A DNA stretch of 64,000 nucleotides from CAZUAQ01 sp964618455 (lineage in GTDB: Bacteria; Planctomycetota; Phycisphaerae; UBA1845; PWPN01), in the NCBI GenBank assembly GCA_964618455.1, contig CAZUAQ010000020.1, positions 1-64,000 of the forward strand. The letters run 5' to 3'. Numbering within the stretch: position 1 is the first letter of the stretch; every line of letters begins with the position of its first letter. The notes beneath the pieces are model-generated. The model saw only the letters and a list, made by a program, of their open reading frames with translations. It made no database searches and was not told the DNA's origin. Shown here piece after piece: positions 1 to 8,511 of this stretch. The position numbers and the translations under genes are program-made.

Positions 1-420
1 TCAAGCAAAAAGAAGTGTGTTTACGAAAAACGCTGCGGACGGTAAACAGTTACAACATGTCAGTTACCCCGGACGCTTAGTATCGTTCTGCAGGAAATGC
101 TCCCGCCGACGCGCTCGACGTCTCATTTCCCCTGCCCACAGCCTATCGCCTCGGACCGCCCCGCTCAAGGCAAATCTGCTGAATCCCTCCCAAAGCCTGT
201 CCCCGCCGCTTCAAGGTGACGCCCGCATCTCAACTCGACGTCGCGTATGGAAGAGGAATCCTCTTGCCGAGCCTGCCCATGTCATGAGTCGCGCCACGGG
301 CACCGCCGATTCGGCTCATCGCCCGACGCGCAATCCGTCGATAGACGAGTGGGCTGCGCATGGCCCCACCGGGCCGAGCGTCGGCTGGCGGCGTCCCCGC
401 GAAGCGAAGGAGAATCATCC
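1..420. other. Left-edge region without a recognisable gene
   Basis: The first 80 bases are comparatively AT-rich and the rest is GC-rich. Open frames here have no family motif or Shine-Dalgarno sequence except at the very end, where AAGGAG at 407-412 serves the methyltransferase. It probably holds that gene's promoter, but I see no convincing -35/-10 pair. Confidence 0.5.
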
Positions 421-1782
421 ATGCCGGTCACCGAGGCGGAAGCGATCGCCCGCATGCAGGCGAAACTGGCCGAGCTGCATCACGCCGGCGCGCAACGCGT
501 GCTCATCTACGGCGCGGGGCGTCACACGCTCAAGGTCGGCGCGGCACTCGGGCGCAGTCCGGTGGGCATCACCGGCATCGTGGACGATCACCTCGGCGGT
601 CGTGACGGGAAGCTGTGGAACTGGCCGATCCTTTCGCCCGAGGAAGCGCGGCACGTCGACGCCCACGCCATCGTGATTTCCTCCGACGGTGCGGAGTCGG
701 CCCTGCTGGAGAAGGCGCGGTCGCAGTTCGCGGAAACCGGCATTCCGATTCATTGTCTCTACGGTAGCGACCGACAAACCCCGCACGAGGAAACACCGCC
801 GGTCTTCCACGATCGCGACGGCGTGGCGTTCACACCGATTCCGGGCTACCGCCGCAAGGTGAAGTCCGGCTGGGAAGAGATGCTCGCCGCGCCGCCGGGC
901 GCGACCCCGGAGCCGACCGCCGCCGACATCCAACGCGCCTTCGAGGAAGCGCAATCACGCGTCCACAACCTTCAGAAACTTCTGGCGATCCACGGCGGGT
1001 CACTCGAAGGCCGAAACGTTCTCGAGATCGGCTGCTGGGACGGCGCGAGCTGCTACGCCCTGCTCATGGCGGGGGCGCGCCGCGTGACCGGCATCGATTA
1101 CCAGGATTACTATCTCTGGAACGTCGAGCCCGACGCCATCACGGACGACCAGCGCGCGGCAGCCCGCGCGAGTCTGTTGCGGCTTCAGTCCGCCGCGCGC
1201 GATCACGCCATCGCTTCGGGTCTGCAGACCGACCGGGCCGCCACTCACGCAAATCTGCACATCGCCGACTTCCACACGAACGACCTGCCCGACGATACGT
1301 TCGACCTGATCTGCAGTTGGCAGACCCTCGAGCACGTCATCCCTCCCGAGCGCACCTTCGAAGAGACGTACCGCCTCCTCAAACCCGGCGGCCTCTGCTT
1401 CCATCAGTACAGCGCGTTCACCAACCGCGAGGGCGGCCACGCGTTGTGCACGTTCGACTTCCCCTGGGGCCACCTGCGACTCGGCGCGGAAGACGTCGAT
1501 CGCTACCTGAAGCAGTACCGGCCCGCCGAATACGCGCACGCCATACGGCACTACCGCCACTTCCTGAATCGGTTGACTCTGCACGACGTGGACGCCCTCT
1601 GCCGCCAGTTCGGCCTGGAGCAGATCCATCGCGCGATCTGGCTGGATCGCGCGGCATTCGCCGAGTTCGATGTGTCCTGTCTGCAACAGGCGCGCCGGCA
1701 CTATCCCGGGCTGACCATGGAAGACATGGTGCACGAGAGCATCTGGCAGTTGCTTCGGAAGCCGATGAACGTTAACTCGTGA
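421..1782 (+). CDS. Class I SAM-dependent methyltransferase with N-terminal Rossmann-like module
   Basis: Predicted cytoplasmic methyltransferase of 453 residues whose substrate cannot be read from the sequence. Motif I, VLEIGCWDG, lies near residues 200-208 and is followed by GIDYQDYY. Further on come SWQTLEHV and LLKPGG, the usual motif order for small-molecule methyltransferases. The first 120 residues carry RVLIYGAGRHT and GIVDDHLGG, resembling the NAD-type module attached to some sugar-modifying methyltransferases. A glycan or nucleotide-sugar substrate is therefore a reasonable guess, not a demonstrated one. ATG 421 is preferred over a frame opening at 247 because AAGGAG ends 8 bases before it. 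It appears monocistronic and converges on the HU gene. Confidence 0.75.
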   Translation: MPVTEAEAIARMQAKLAELHHAGAQRVLIYGAGRHTLKVGAALGRSPVGITGIVDDHLGGRDGKLWNWPILSPEEARHVDAHAIVISSDGAESALLEKARSQFAETGIPIHCLYGSDRQTPHEETPPVFHDRDGVAFTPIPGYRRKVKSGWEEMLAAPPGATPEPTAADIQRAFEEAQSRVHNLQKLLAIHGGSLEGRNVLEIGCWDGASCYALLMAGARRVTGIDYQDYYLWNVEPDAITDDQRAAARASLLRLQSAARDHAIASGLQTDRAATHANLHIADFHTNDLPDDTFDLICSWQTLEHVIPPERTFEETYRLLKPGGLCFHQYSAFTNREGGHALCTFDFPWGHLRLGAEDVDRYLKQYRPAEYAHAIRHYRHFLNRLTLHDVDALCRQFGLEQIHRAIWLDRAAFAEFDVSCLQQARRHYPGLTMEDMVHESIWQLLRKPMNVNS

Positions 1783-1899
1783 CGAAGAGCCAGGTTAGAA
1801 GGAGAGCCGTGACCCATCACGCGGTCAGGCGGTACGAAGAAAATCCACTGGCACTTGGATTATTCCCACAGGAAGGGTAAAGCTGACGGGCATGCCAAC

Positions 1900-2262
1900 C
1901 TAATCCTGCGAGGAGGAGGGGGGCGTGTTGCCGGAGGGTTGCGAAAACACGCCGCTGACCGGGGAATGCGCATCCGTCGATTCGGACAGACGAACTTTCA
2001 TGAGCCGACCGACTTTGAACTTGACCGTGCGTTTGGGAGGCACTTCCACGCGTTCGAGCGTTTTGGGATTCTGTGCGGTCCGTGCGGCGCGCACTTTGCT
2101 CTCGAAGACACCGAAGTCTCGAAACTCCAAGCGGTTACCTTGCCCGAGTTCTTCGATGATCTCATCGAGGAATGTTTGAATGATGCGCTTGACGACCACA
2201 CGCTTCTGGGAGCATTTTTCCGAGATTCGATCAATCAGCTCTTTTTTCGTGACCGTCTGCAT
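1900..2262 (-). CDS. HU/IHF-family DNA-binding protein
   Basis: Nucleoid-associated protein of 120 residues that should dimerise and bend DNA. The N-terminal helical half begins TKKELIDRISEKC, and FRDFGVFESK leads into the beta-arm. The arm contains ARTAQNPKT and ends PPKRTVKFKVG, the normal HU/IHF signature. Typical HU proteins have about 90 residues. This one adds a Ser/Pro-rich tail of about 22 residues (VSGVFSQPSGNTPPSS), probably disordered. ATG 2262 is chosen because the family homology starts there, although the frame stays open upstream to 2388. A good promoter lies at 2408-2436, giving a leader of about 140 bases. A histone-H1-like gene elsewhere in the window (52677) may share the nucleoid role. 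Confidence 0.9.
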   Translation of the reverse strand: MQTVTKKELIDRISEKCSQKRVVVKRIIQTFLDEIIEELGQGNRLEFRDFGVFESKVRAARTAQNPKTLERVEVPPKRTVKFKVGRLMKVRLSESTDAHSPVSGVFSQPSGNTPPSSSQD

Positions 2263-2606
2263 GGTGGACCCCACTGCAACGCTGAATCCAGAGAACGAGA
2301 TGCCTGTCAAAACCGCCCATCGACGTCGAATGCCACGTCGCTGAACAGTGAACCCGGGAGGACCGCCGGCAACCTCAGGTGCCGACACCCCTCAACGTAC
2401 GCAAGTTATTCTACAGCAATGGTTTTCGTCACGCAAGCCAATCTGCCGAATCCATCGCCTCGTTCATGGCTTATCGGCCAGATGCCGTAACTTCCAGTAG
2501 AAAAACAAGTTACAATCCTCGTGCCACCTGACGGCGCCGCAGGGAGGAGGATAGTCTCTAACATTCTTTGTCCTCTGGGTTTACAGTCCGGTGGGGGAAT
2601 ATCGCC
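2263..2606. other. Intergenic region between HU and the XRE/S24 regulator
   Basis: About 340 bases holding the HU promoter and leader, and beyond it the 3' flank of the regulator gene. No additional coding sequence or clear terminator was recognised. Confidence 0.5.
2408..2436 (-). promoter_or_regulatory. Sigma70-like promoter of the HU gene
   Basis: On the minus strand TTGCGT (2436-2431) and TAGAAT (2413-2408) are separated by exactly 17 bases. Transcription would start near 2401, about 140 bases before the HU start codon. The strand, spacing and both hexamers fit; usage is inferred. Confidence 0.55.
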
Positions 2607-3266
2607 TCAGAGCTCACGACTCACCAGATGGGTGACCACCCCTTGAATCCGCAGGTCCCGGAGGGATTCGACGAGGATCGGGGTGCGTTCCGGATTGTCA
2701 CCTCGAAGGAGGAGTCGGCGCTCGCCTTGCTGCGCCTCGACGAACAGGCGTTTCAGTGTCGATTGGCCGTCCAGCGTGCAGACGCAGATGCGGCCATGCA
2801 GACGCAGCGGATCGAGATTCGGCTCTGCATGAACCAGGACGAGATCCCCCGGAATCAGGGTGGGTTCCATCGAATCGAATGTGAGGCGGAGGCAGTAGCG
2901 GTCGGGTGCCCACAGATGGCGGAGGACAGGATAGGTCTCCTGGTATTCCTGGGAAGTGGCAGGGGGACCGGCGGGAATGTGGCCGAGCAACGGCAGTTCG
3001 AGGGTTTCCAGCGGCCGGGCGGCATCGTGGGCCGTGCTCGATCCGGTGAGTGCCAGAGGCGGGATGTCGAGCGCACTCGCCAGCGCATGGAGGGTCGCCG
3101 GGGAGGGGGTTCGGCGTCCTTTCTCGATGGAGCTGAGATAGCCTTGATTGATGCCGCTTTCCGCGGCCAGCGTTTTCTGGGTCCACTCTTTTTGACGGCG
3201 GTAATAGCGGACGCGCAACCCGAGGTGACCCTGAAAGGCGGCAGGCGCGATATATCCTTTGGCCAT
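2607..3266 (-). CDS. XRE-family repressor with LexA-like S24 autocleavage domain
   Basis: Predicted DNA-binding repressor of 219 residues. Residues 15-70 form an XRE/Cro helix-turn-helix (WTQKTLAAESGINQGYLSSI). Residues 92-215 are a peptidase S24 domain. The cleavage-type dipeptide Ala99-Gly100 (LLGHIPAG), Ser132 in FDSMEPTLIPGD and Lys172 in STLKRL form the LexA/CI dyad with near-canonical spacing. E. coli LexA has A84-G85, S119 and K156. The protein should therefore be able to cleave itself in response to RecA filaments, but target genes are unknown. No Shine-Dalgarno sequence precedes ATG 3266, and a possible promoter would place +1 on the start codon. fliN lies 59 bases upstream in the same direction. 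Confidence 0.85.
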   Translation of the reverse strand: MAKGYIAPAAFQGHLGLRVRYYRRQKEWTQKTLAAESGINQGYLSSIEKGRRTPSPATLHALASALDIPPLALTGSSTAHDAARPLETLELPLLGHIPAGPPATSQEYQETYPVLRHLWAPDRYCLRLTFDSMEPTLIPGDLVLVHAEPNLDPLRLHGRICVCTLDGQSTLKRLFVEAQQGERRLLLRGDNPERTPILVESLRDLRIQGVVTHLVSREL

Positions 3267-3272
3267 GAATTC

Positions 3273-3301
3273 ATCTTGCGAGGGCGGTCACGCATCGTCA
3301 A
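3273..3301 (-). promoter_or_regulatory. Possible promoter of the XRE/S24 regulator
   Basis: On the minus strand TTGACG (3301-3296) is followed after 17 bases by CAAGAT (3278-3273). The -35 is strong and the -10 weak. The predicted +1 coincides with the ATG at 3266, so the mRNA would be leaderless. Confidence 0.3.
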
Positions 3302-3325
3302 GACAGCCCGGCGAGATGCGCGAGC

Positions 3326-3760
3326 TCAGGATTCGCCGCCCATGGCCTTGATGCGCTCGCGGAGGGTACCGATCTGCTGAATCCGCAGGCCGAAGTTCTC
3401 GCCCACCTTGACGGCCTGGCCGCGCCCCACGCACTTGTTGTTGATCATGAGATCGAGATCGCTGTCGAAGAGCTTGTCGAACTCGAGAATCGCGCCGCTG
3501 GAGAGGTTGACAATGTCCGAGAGCGGCACGGTTTTCTGCGCCAACTGGACGATCACCGGCACCTCGATGTGGAGAATGCGCTGGATGTCGTCCCGTCGGG
3601 GGCCGTCACAGAACGCAACGTGCGTGGGTTCCGGCGTACCGGCATCGGAGGTGACCGGCTTCGCTTCCGGTCGGCCGACCACATCGGTCACCGCCTGGTC
3701 CGCAAGGCTGCTCACTTCGTTGAGCAGGCTGTCGATCTCACTCTGGGACTGATCGCTCAT
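3326..3760 (-). CDS. fliN: Flagellar motor switch protein FliN
   Basis: C-ring protein of 144 residues in the SpoA/FliN family, expected at the cytoplasmic face of the flagellar motor, where it takes part in export and direction switching. After a variable N-terminal half, residues 62-138 follow the FliN core: HIEVPVIVQLAQKTVPLSDI, then SGAILEFDK, INNKCVGRGQAV and NFGLRIQQI. Family members commonly have about 80-140 residues. No other structural flagellar gene is adjacent. It sits between a repressor and the fatty-acid cluster, so it is an orphan copy relative to a main flagellar locus. A FlgM-like gene lies at 28713. Confidence 0.88.
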   Translation of the reverse strand: MSDQSQSEIDSLLNEVSSLADQAVTDVVGRPEAKPVTSDAGTPEPTHVAFCDGPRRDDIQRILHIEVPVIVQLAQKTVPLSDIVNLSSGAILEFDKLFDSDLDLMINNKCVGRGQAVKVGENFGLRIQQIGTLRERIKAMGGES

Positions 3761-3948
3761 ATCGCCTCTACAAGTTCGTGGCTCAGGCGTCGCGCTGAGG
3801 ACTCGATACCCCTGGTTGTATCGGCGAATCCGGGGACGGGCCTTGATGCCCGAATCGTGGGAAGTCTACCGGGAGGAAGTGTAAGTCCTTGTCCCGCCTG
3901 AATCTGGGGGCGATCATGTGCGATCGTCGGGGGGGACCGGTTTCGTCT

Positions 3949-5190
3949 TCAGCGAAGGCGGCCGATCATGATGCAGGCATTGTGTCCACCGAAGCCGAAG
4001 GAGTTGCTCATGGCAATGTTGACCTGGCGGTCCCGGGGCTGGTTCGGGACGAGATCCAGATCGCACTCGGGGTCGGGTTTGTCCAGGTTGCTGGTCGGGG
4101 GCAGAACGTTCTGCCGGTGGGCAAGGATGCTGGCGATCAGTTCGACGCCGCCGCTGGCTCCGAGAAGGTGACCGGTGACGGACTTCGTGCTGCTGACCGC
4201 CACCTTCCTGGCGTGATCGCCGAGGACTTTCTTGATGGCGCGGATCTCCGCCACGTCGCCGAGCGGTGTACTCGTGCCGTGGGCGTTGATGTAGTCGATG
4301 CTGTCGGGGCTGACTTCCGCGTCGGCAATGCACTTCTGCATGGCCTTGGCAGCGCCGGCTCCCGTTTCGTCCGGTTGGGTGATGTGCGTTCCATCGGCAC
4401 TCATGCCACAGCCGTACACCTCCGCCAGGATTTCCGCGCCGCGCGCTTTGGCACGCTCGTATTCTTCGAAGATCAGGATGCCCGCGCCCTCGCCCATGAC
4501 GAAGCCGTCGCGATCGACGTCGAACGGGCGGCTCGCTTTCTCCGGGGCGTCGTTCCGGGTGCTCAGAGCGTGCATGGCGTTGAAGGCGGCGATCCCCAGT
4601 TCGGTGACCGTGGCTTCGCTGCCACCGGTGATCGCGACATCGCACTCGTCATGTTGAATCAGTCGGCAGGCGTCGCCCATGGCGTTCGTGGCCGAGGCGC
4701 AGGCGGTGGCGACGGCGCTGCTGGGGCCTTGTGTACCGAAATGAATCGAGATGTTGCCACAGGCGGCGTTGACCATCAGTTTCGGGATCGTGAACGCCGA
4801 GACCTTGGACGGGCCTTTTTCGCGCAAGCGGATGTGCTGCTGCTCGAGTTCCTGCAGCCCGCCGATGCCCGAGCCGATCACCACCGCCGCGCGTTCGGGG
4901 TTGATCTGGGCAAAATCGAGTCCGCTCTGTGCCACGGCATCGATCGACGCGGCCAGGGCGATCTGCGCGAAACGGTCGAGCCGCTTGAGCTTCTTGGGCT
5001 CGATCCACTTCGTGGCATCGAACTCGGAGCATTCCCCCGCGAAGTGCGTGTCGAACATGGAGGCATCGAAGAATGTAATGGGGGCAATGCCGCTGCGTCC
5101 GGTCAGGACCGCCTCCCAGAACGAATCGACGGAATTCCCGATCGGGGAGACAATCCCCATACCCGTGATGACGACTCTTCGCTTTGCCAT
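3949..5190 (-). CDS. fabF: 3-oxoacyl-ACP synthase II (KAS II)
   Basis: Condensing enzyme of 413 residues that elongates acyl-ACP with malonyl-ACP in the cytoplasm. The KAS I/II triad is complete: Cys164 in TACASATNA, His304 in NAHGTSTPLGD and His341 in SVTGHLLGASGG, with Lys336 just before the last. ATG 5190 is used because it has GGGGAAAGG just upstream and starts the conserved KRRVVITGMGIVSPIG. The frame also opens 24 bases earlier. It is the last gene of the minus-strand fatty-acid cluster and lies 177 bases after acpP. That spacing leaves room for an internal promoter. Confidence 0.97.
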   Translation of the reverse strand: MAKRRVVITGMGIVSPIGNSVDSFWEAVLTGRSGIAPITFFDASMFDTHFAGECSEFDATKWIEPKKLKRLDRFAQIALAASIDAVAQSGLDFAQINPERAAVVIGSGIGGLQELEQQHIRLREKGPSKVSAFTIPKLMVNAACGNISIHFGTQGPSSAVATACASATNAMGDACRLIQHDECDVAITGGSEATVTELGIAAFNAMHALSTRNDAPEKASRPFDVDRDGFVMGEGAGILIFEEYERAKARGAEILAEVYGCGMSADGTHITQPDETGAGAAKAMQKCIADAEVSPDSIDYINAHGTSTPLGDVAEIRAIKKVLGDHARKVAVSSTKSVTGHLLGASGGVELIASILAHRQNVLPPTSNLDKPDPECDLDLVPNQPRDRQVNIAMSNSFGFGGHNACIMIGRLR

Positions 5191-5367
5191 GGGACCTTTC
5201 CCCGCGGGGTTCACCGACCTCCGATCGGATGGACCAACCCGTACAAAGAAACTGAAGCGCTCGACCGGGATCTGGACGACCCGAGGCCCGGCGCTTCAGC
5301 CTTCCGATCACTCATCCAACGCTGGCGATGGCATGCCTCAGACATTTCCATCCGGCACCGAACGCAA

Positions 5368-5622
5368 TCACTTCCTCTGGTTCTGGTGCTCGGCGATATA
5401 GTCCACGACCTGACCCACCGTCTTGATCCGCTCGGCCTCTTCGTCCGGAATGCTCATGTCGAAGTTGTCTTCGAATTCCATGACGAGTTCCACGATATCG
5501 AGCGAGTCGGCGTTCAAGTCGTTGACGAAGGACGTTTCGCGCGTCATCTCCGCCTTATTGACAGCCATCTGTTCGCTGACGATCGTGAAGACCTTATCTT
5601 CGATTTCCTCAACAGACAGCAC
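5368..5622 (-). CDS. acpP: Acyl carrier protein
   Basis: Acidic carrier protein of 84 residues that holds the growing acyl chain on 4'-phosphopantetheine. Ser40 in NADSLDIVELVMEFED is the attachment serine. The start is GTG 5622, giving MLSVEEIEDK. A perfect AGGAGG lies 5 bases ahead of it, which outweighs the ATG further upstream at 5754. The protein has the normal four-helix length. It lies between fabG and fabF, the standard bacterial order. Confidence 0.97.
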   Translation of the reverse strand: MLSVEEIEDKVFTIVSEQMAVNKAEMTRETSFVNDLNADSLDIVELVMEFEDNFDMSIPDEEAERIKTVGQVVDYIAEHQNQRK

Positions 5623-5754
5623 GGTAACCTCCTCAAGAGCCAACTGCCTTGTTATCAAGAGTCCAGTATCCGGGATCCGCCCGGTCATCCGGCCGCATCC
5701 CGACGCGTTCGACTGGCGGGCGGGCAGAAGCGACCGCGCCAATCCAACATTCAC

Positions 5755-6501
5755 TTACATACTCAATCCACCGTCCACTGCCAATACCTGACCCGTCACG
5801 TACTTCGCCTCGGGCGACGCCAGGAAGGCCACCACCGCCGCGACGTCTTCGGGTTCCCCGAACTTCTTGCACGGGATCAGCTTCTTCACGTCGTCCTTCA
5901 ACGAGTCGGGAAGGACGTCGGTCATGTCCGTTGTCACGAAACCGGGCGCGACCGCGTTGCAGGTGATGTTCCGCTTGGCGTACTCCTTGGCCACGGATTT
6001 GGTGAACCCGATGACCCCCGCCTTGCTGGCGGCGTAATTCGCCTGCCCCGCGTTGCCCATGATGCCCGAGACGCTGGTGATGTTCACGATCCGCCCGTAG
6101 CGGGCCCGCACCATGTGCTTGCTCACGTCGCGCGTCAGCTGGAAGACCGAACGCAGGTTCGTCTGGATCACCGCGTCGAACTGGTCGTCTTCCATATTCA
6201 TCAGCAGGCCGTCGCGCGTGATCCCGGCGTTGTTGACCAGGATGCTGAGCTTGCCGAACTCCTCGGCGAGGCTTTCCACGAGATCATGGATAGCCCCGCT
6301 GTCGGTGACGTCCAACGCGCGCGGTACGATCTTGCCGGGAAGTTCCGCCTGCTTGACTTCGTCGGCAAGCGCCTGGAGGGCTTCCTCATTGCGGGCACAG
6401 GCCACGACCGTCGCGGATTGCGCCGCCAGGGTTCGCGCGATGGCTCGGCCGATCCCGCGCGATGCGCCGGTCACCAGAGCTGTCTGGTCCTGCAAAGGCA
6501 T
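5755..6501 (-). CDS. fabG: 3-oxoacyl-ACP reductase
   Basis: NADPH-dependent short-chain dehydrogenase of 248 residues that reduces 3-oxoacyl-ACP in each elongation round. The cofactor motif TGASRGIG is at residues 11-18, NNAG at 90-93, and the catalytic Ser143, Tyr156 and Lys160 (YAASK) are in place. The C terminus ends VTGQVLAVDGGLSM as in typical FabG. It follows fabD by 49 bases and precedes acpP by 132 bases. Placement inside the fab cluster supports FabG over the many other SDR functions. Confidence 0.95.
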   Translation of the reverse strand: MPLQDQTALVTGASRGIGRAIARTLAAQSATVVACARNEEALQALADEVKQAELPGKIVPRALDVTDSGAIHDLVESLAEEFGKLSILVNNAGITRDGLLMNMEDDQFDAVIQTNLRSVFQLTRDVSKHMVRARYGRIVNITSVSGIMGNAGQANYAASKAGVIGFTKSVAKEYAKRNITCNAVAPGFVTTDMTDVLPDSLKDDVKKLIPCKKFGEPEDVAAVVAFLASPEAKYVTGQVLAVDGGLSM

Positions 6502-6550
6502 GGTTCCATCGATCCTTTCGTCGTCTCGGAATCGCTTACGAGACCTTCGC

Positions 6551-7492
6551 TTACGAAACCAGGGCGACTTCCGCCAGATCCGTGGCCGACGAGATATTGC
6601 GGACCGGTGTGCGTCGGGCGATCTTGCGCATCAAGCCGGTCAATACCCGCCCGGGGCCGATCTCCACGAACTGCTCGACGCCCTGCTCCAGCAGAAGCTC
6701 CATCGACCGCTGCCACCGCACCGGGGCGGTGAGCTGGTCAATCAGCCGAGTGCGAATGGTATCCGGGGAGGCATGGCTCTGGCAATCCACGTTGGCGATC
6801 ACCGGCACTTCGGGCGTGGTGAAGGCGGTGGCGTGAAGCATCTCGCTCAGGCCGTCCGCGGCGGCCTGCATGATCGGCGAATGGAAGGCGCCGGCCACCT
6901 GCAGGGACATCGCCCGGCCGCCGGCCTCCTCGACCAACTCGATCGCCCTGGCACACGCCGCCTTTTCGCCCGAAATGACGATCTGCCCGGGGCAGTTGTA
7001 ATTGGCGGGGACGATGACCCCGTGCTCCATCGCCTGGCGGCAGATCGACTCGACCTGCTCGCGATCGAGCATCAGAACCGTGACCATGCCGCTGGGGACG
7101 GAACGCGCCGCCTCCTGCATGAGCTGACCGCGACGCTGCACCAGCCGCAGGGCATCCTCAAAGGAGACGCTGCCGGCGGCATAAAGCGCGGTGTACTCGC
7201 CGAGGCTCAGGCCGGCCATCGCATCGGGCGTGAAGCCGAGGGCCTGGCCGTCATCCAGTGCCCGCCAGATGGCCACGCCCGTGGTGAAGATCGCCGGCTG
7301 CTGGATATCGGTCTGAGCCAGCGTTTCGGCGGGCCCTTCGAAGCAGAGCGTCGCCAGGTCATAACCGAGCACCTCGTTGGCCCGGTCGAAGATCTTCCGT
7401 GCAGCCGGATACGCTTCAGCGATGTCCTTGCCCATGCCTGGATGCTGAGCACCCTGGCCCGTAAACAAAACGGCTGTCTTACTCACAATCAT
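6551..7492 (-). CDS. fabD: Malonyl-CoA:ACP transacylase
   Basis: Transfers malonyl from CoA to acyl carrier protein; 313 residues, normal for the family. It has LFTGQGAQHPGMG at the N terminus, the nucleophile Ser96 in AGLSLGEYTAL and catalytic His204 in AGAFHSPIM. The nucleophile elbow reads GLSLG rather than the proteobacterial GHSLG. I recall this variant from planctomycete homologues, so it is probably lineage-typical. ATG 7492 is preferred, with GGGAG just upstream. An alternative start at 7516 would overlap the end of fabH. Confidence 0.95.
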   Translation of the reverse strand: MIVSKTAVLFTGQGAQHPGMGKDIAEAYPAARKIFDRANEVLGYDLATLCFEGPAETLAQTDIQQPAIFTTGVAIWRALDDGQALGFTPDAMAGLSLGEYTALYAAGSVSFEDALRLVQRRGQLMQEAARSVPSGMVTVLMLDREQVESICRQAMEHGVIVPANYNCPGQIVISGEKAACARAIELVEEAGGRAMSLQVAGAFHSPIMQAAADGLSEMLHATAFTTPEVPVIANVDCQSHASPDTIRTRLIDQLTAPVRWQRSMELLLEQGVEQFVEIGPGRVLTGLMRKIARRTPVRNISSATDLAEVALVS

Positions 7493-7509
7493 GTCTCCCA
7501 CGTGTTGGT

Positions 7510-8502
7510 TTACCATCTGAGCAGGGCAGAGCCCCACGTCAGACCCGCGCCAAAACCCGCCAGCAGGACCCAGTCACCGCGCTTGACGCGCCCCTGGGTC
7601 ACCGCCTCTTCCAGCGCCAGTGGAATCGAAGCGGCCGACGTATTTGCACAGCGATCGATGTTGATCGCCACACGTTCCCGAGGCAATCCCAGTTTCTCCG
7701 CCGCTGACTCGATGATGCGTAAATTCGATTGATGCGGTACGACCAAAGCCAGATCCTCAACACCGATGCCGGCACCTTCGACCGCGCGCTTTACCACGTC
7801 CTGCATCTTGGTGACGGCGAAACGGTAGACCTCGCGTCCTTTCATCTTCAAACAGTGCAGTCGCTCGTTGATCGTCTTCGTGCTGGCCGGCTCGCGCGAT
7901 CCACCGGCAGGCACCCAGATCAGTTCCGCGCCTCCGCCGTCCGCGCCGAGTTCCTGGTGATACAGCCCGCTGGAGTCGTTGTCCGCCGGACCCAGGACCG
8001 CCGCGCCGGCGCCGTCGCCGAGCAGGATGCACGTGCCACGATCGTCCCAGTCGGTCACGCTGGATAGCGTTTCCGCGCCGAGGACCAGCACGTTGCGATA
8101 GCCCGCGGTCTGCATCAGGCTCGCCCCGGTCACCAGGGCGTAAACGAAACCGCTGCACGCGGCGGAGACATCGAAGGCCGGAATGTGCCGACACCCCAGC
8201 TCATGCTGAAGCCAGCAGGCGGTGGCCGGGGTCGGCATCGCCGGAGTGATCGTGGCCAGCACGATCAGGTCGATGTCTTTCGGTTCGAGGTTCGCGCGGC
8301 TCAGCGCCTGGCGTGACGCTTGCAGCGCCATCGTCAGGGTATCCTCGCCCTCGCCGGCAATGCGGCGCTCGCGGATGCCTGTCCGCGTGTGGATCCATTC
8401 GTCGGAGGTCTCCACCCGCTGAGCCAGGTCCTCGTTGGTGACCCGTCGCTCAGGCAGGCAGGCACCCATCCCGCGTACCATCAGACCTTGCCGTGTGCTC
8501 AT
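7510..8502 (-). CDS. fabH: 3-oxoacyl-ACP synthase III (KAS III)
   Basis: Initiates fatty-acid synthesis by condensing acetyl-CoA (or another primer) with malonyl-ACP; 330 residues. The triad is Cys116 in DVSAACSGFV, His257 in VVPHQSN and Asn287 in CANTSAASIP, all as expected for FabH. The start is ATG 8502; a TTG two codons earlier is possible. plsX stops only 9 bases upstream, so the ribosome binding site lies in the end of plsX and the two genes are probably coupled. Primer preference cannot be decided here. Confidence 0.96.
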   Translation of the reverse strand: MSTRQGLMVRGMGACLPERRVTNEDLAQRVETSDEWIHTRTGIRERRIAGEGEDTLTMALQASRQALSRANLEPKDIDLIVLATITPAMPTPATACWLQHELGCRHIPAFDVSAACSGFVYALVTGASLMQTAGYRNVLVLGAETLSSVTDWDDRGTCILLGDGAGAAVLGPADNDSSGLYHQELGADGGGAELIWVPAGGSREPASTKTINERLHCLKMKGREVYRFAVTKMQDVVKRAVEGAGIGVEDLALVVPHQSNLRIIESAAEKLGLPRERVAINIDRCANTSAASIPLALEEAVTQGRVKRGDWVLLAGFGAGLTWGSALLRW

Positions 8503-8511
8503 GAACAACTC

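Noticed and set aside
3889..6732. A very long plus-strand open frame opposite the fatty-acid genes
   Set aside because: It is antisense to fabF, acpP and fabG, whose catalytic residues are complete. GC-rich DNA keeps the opposite frame open.
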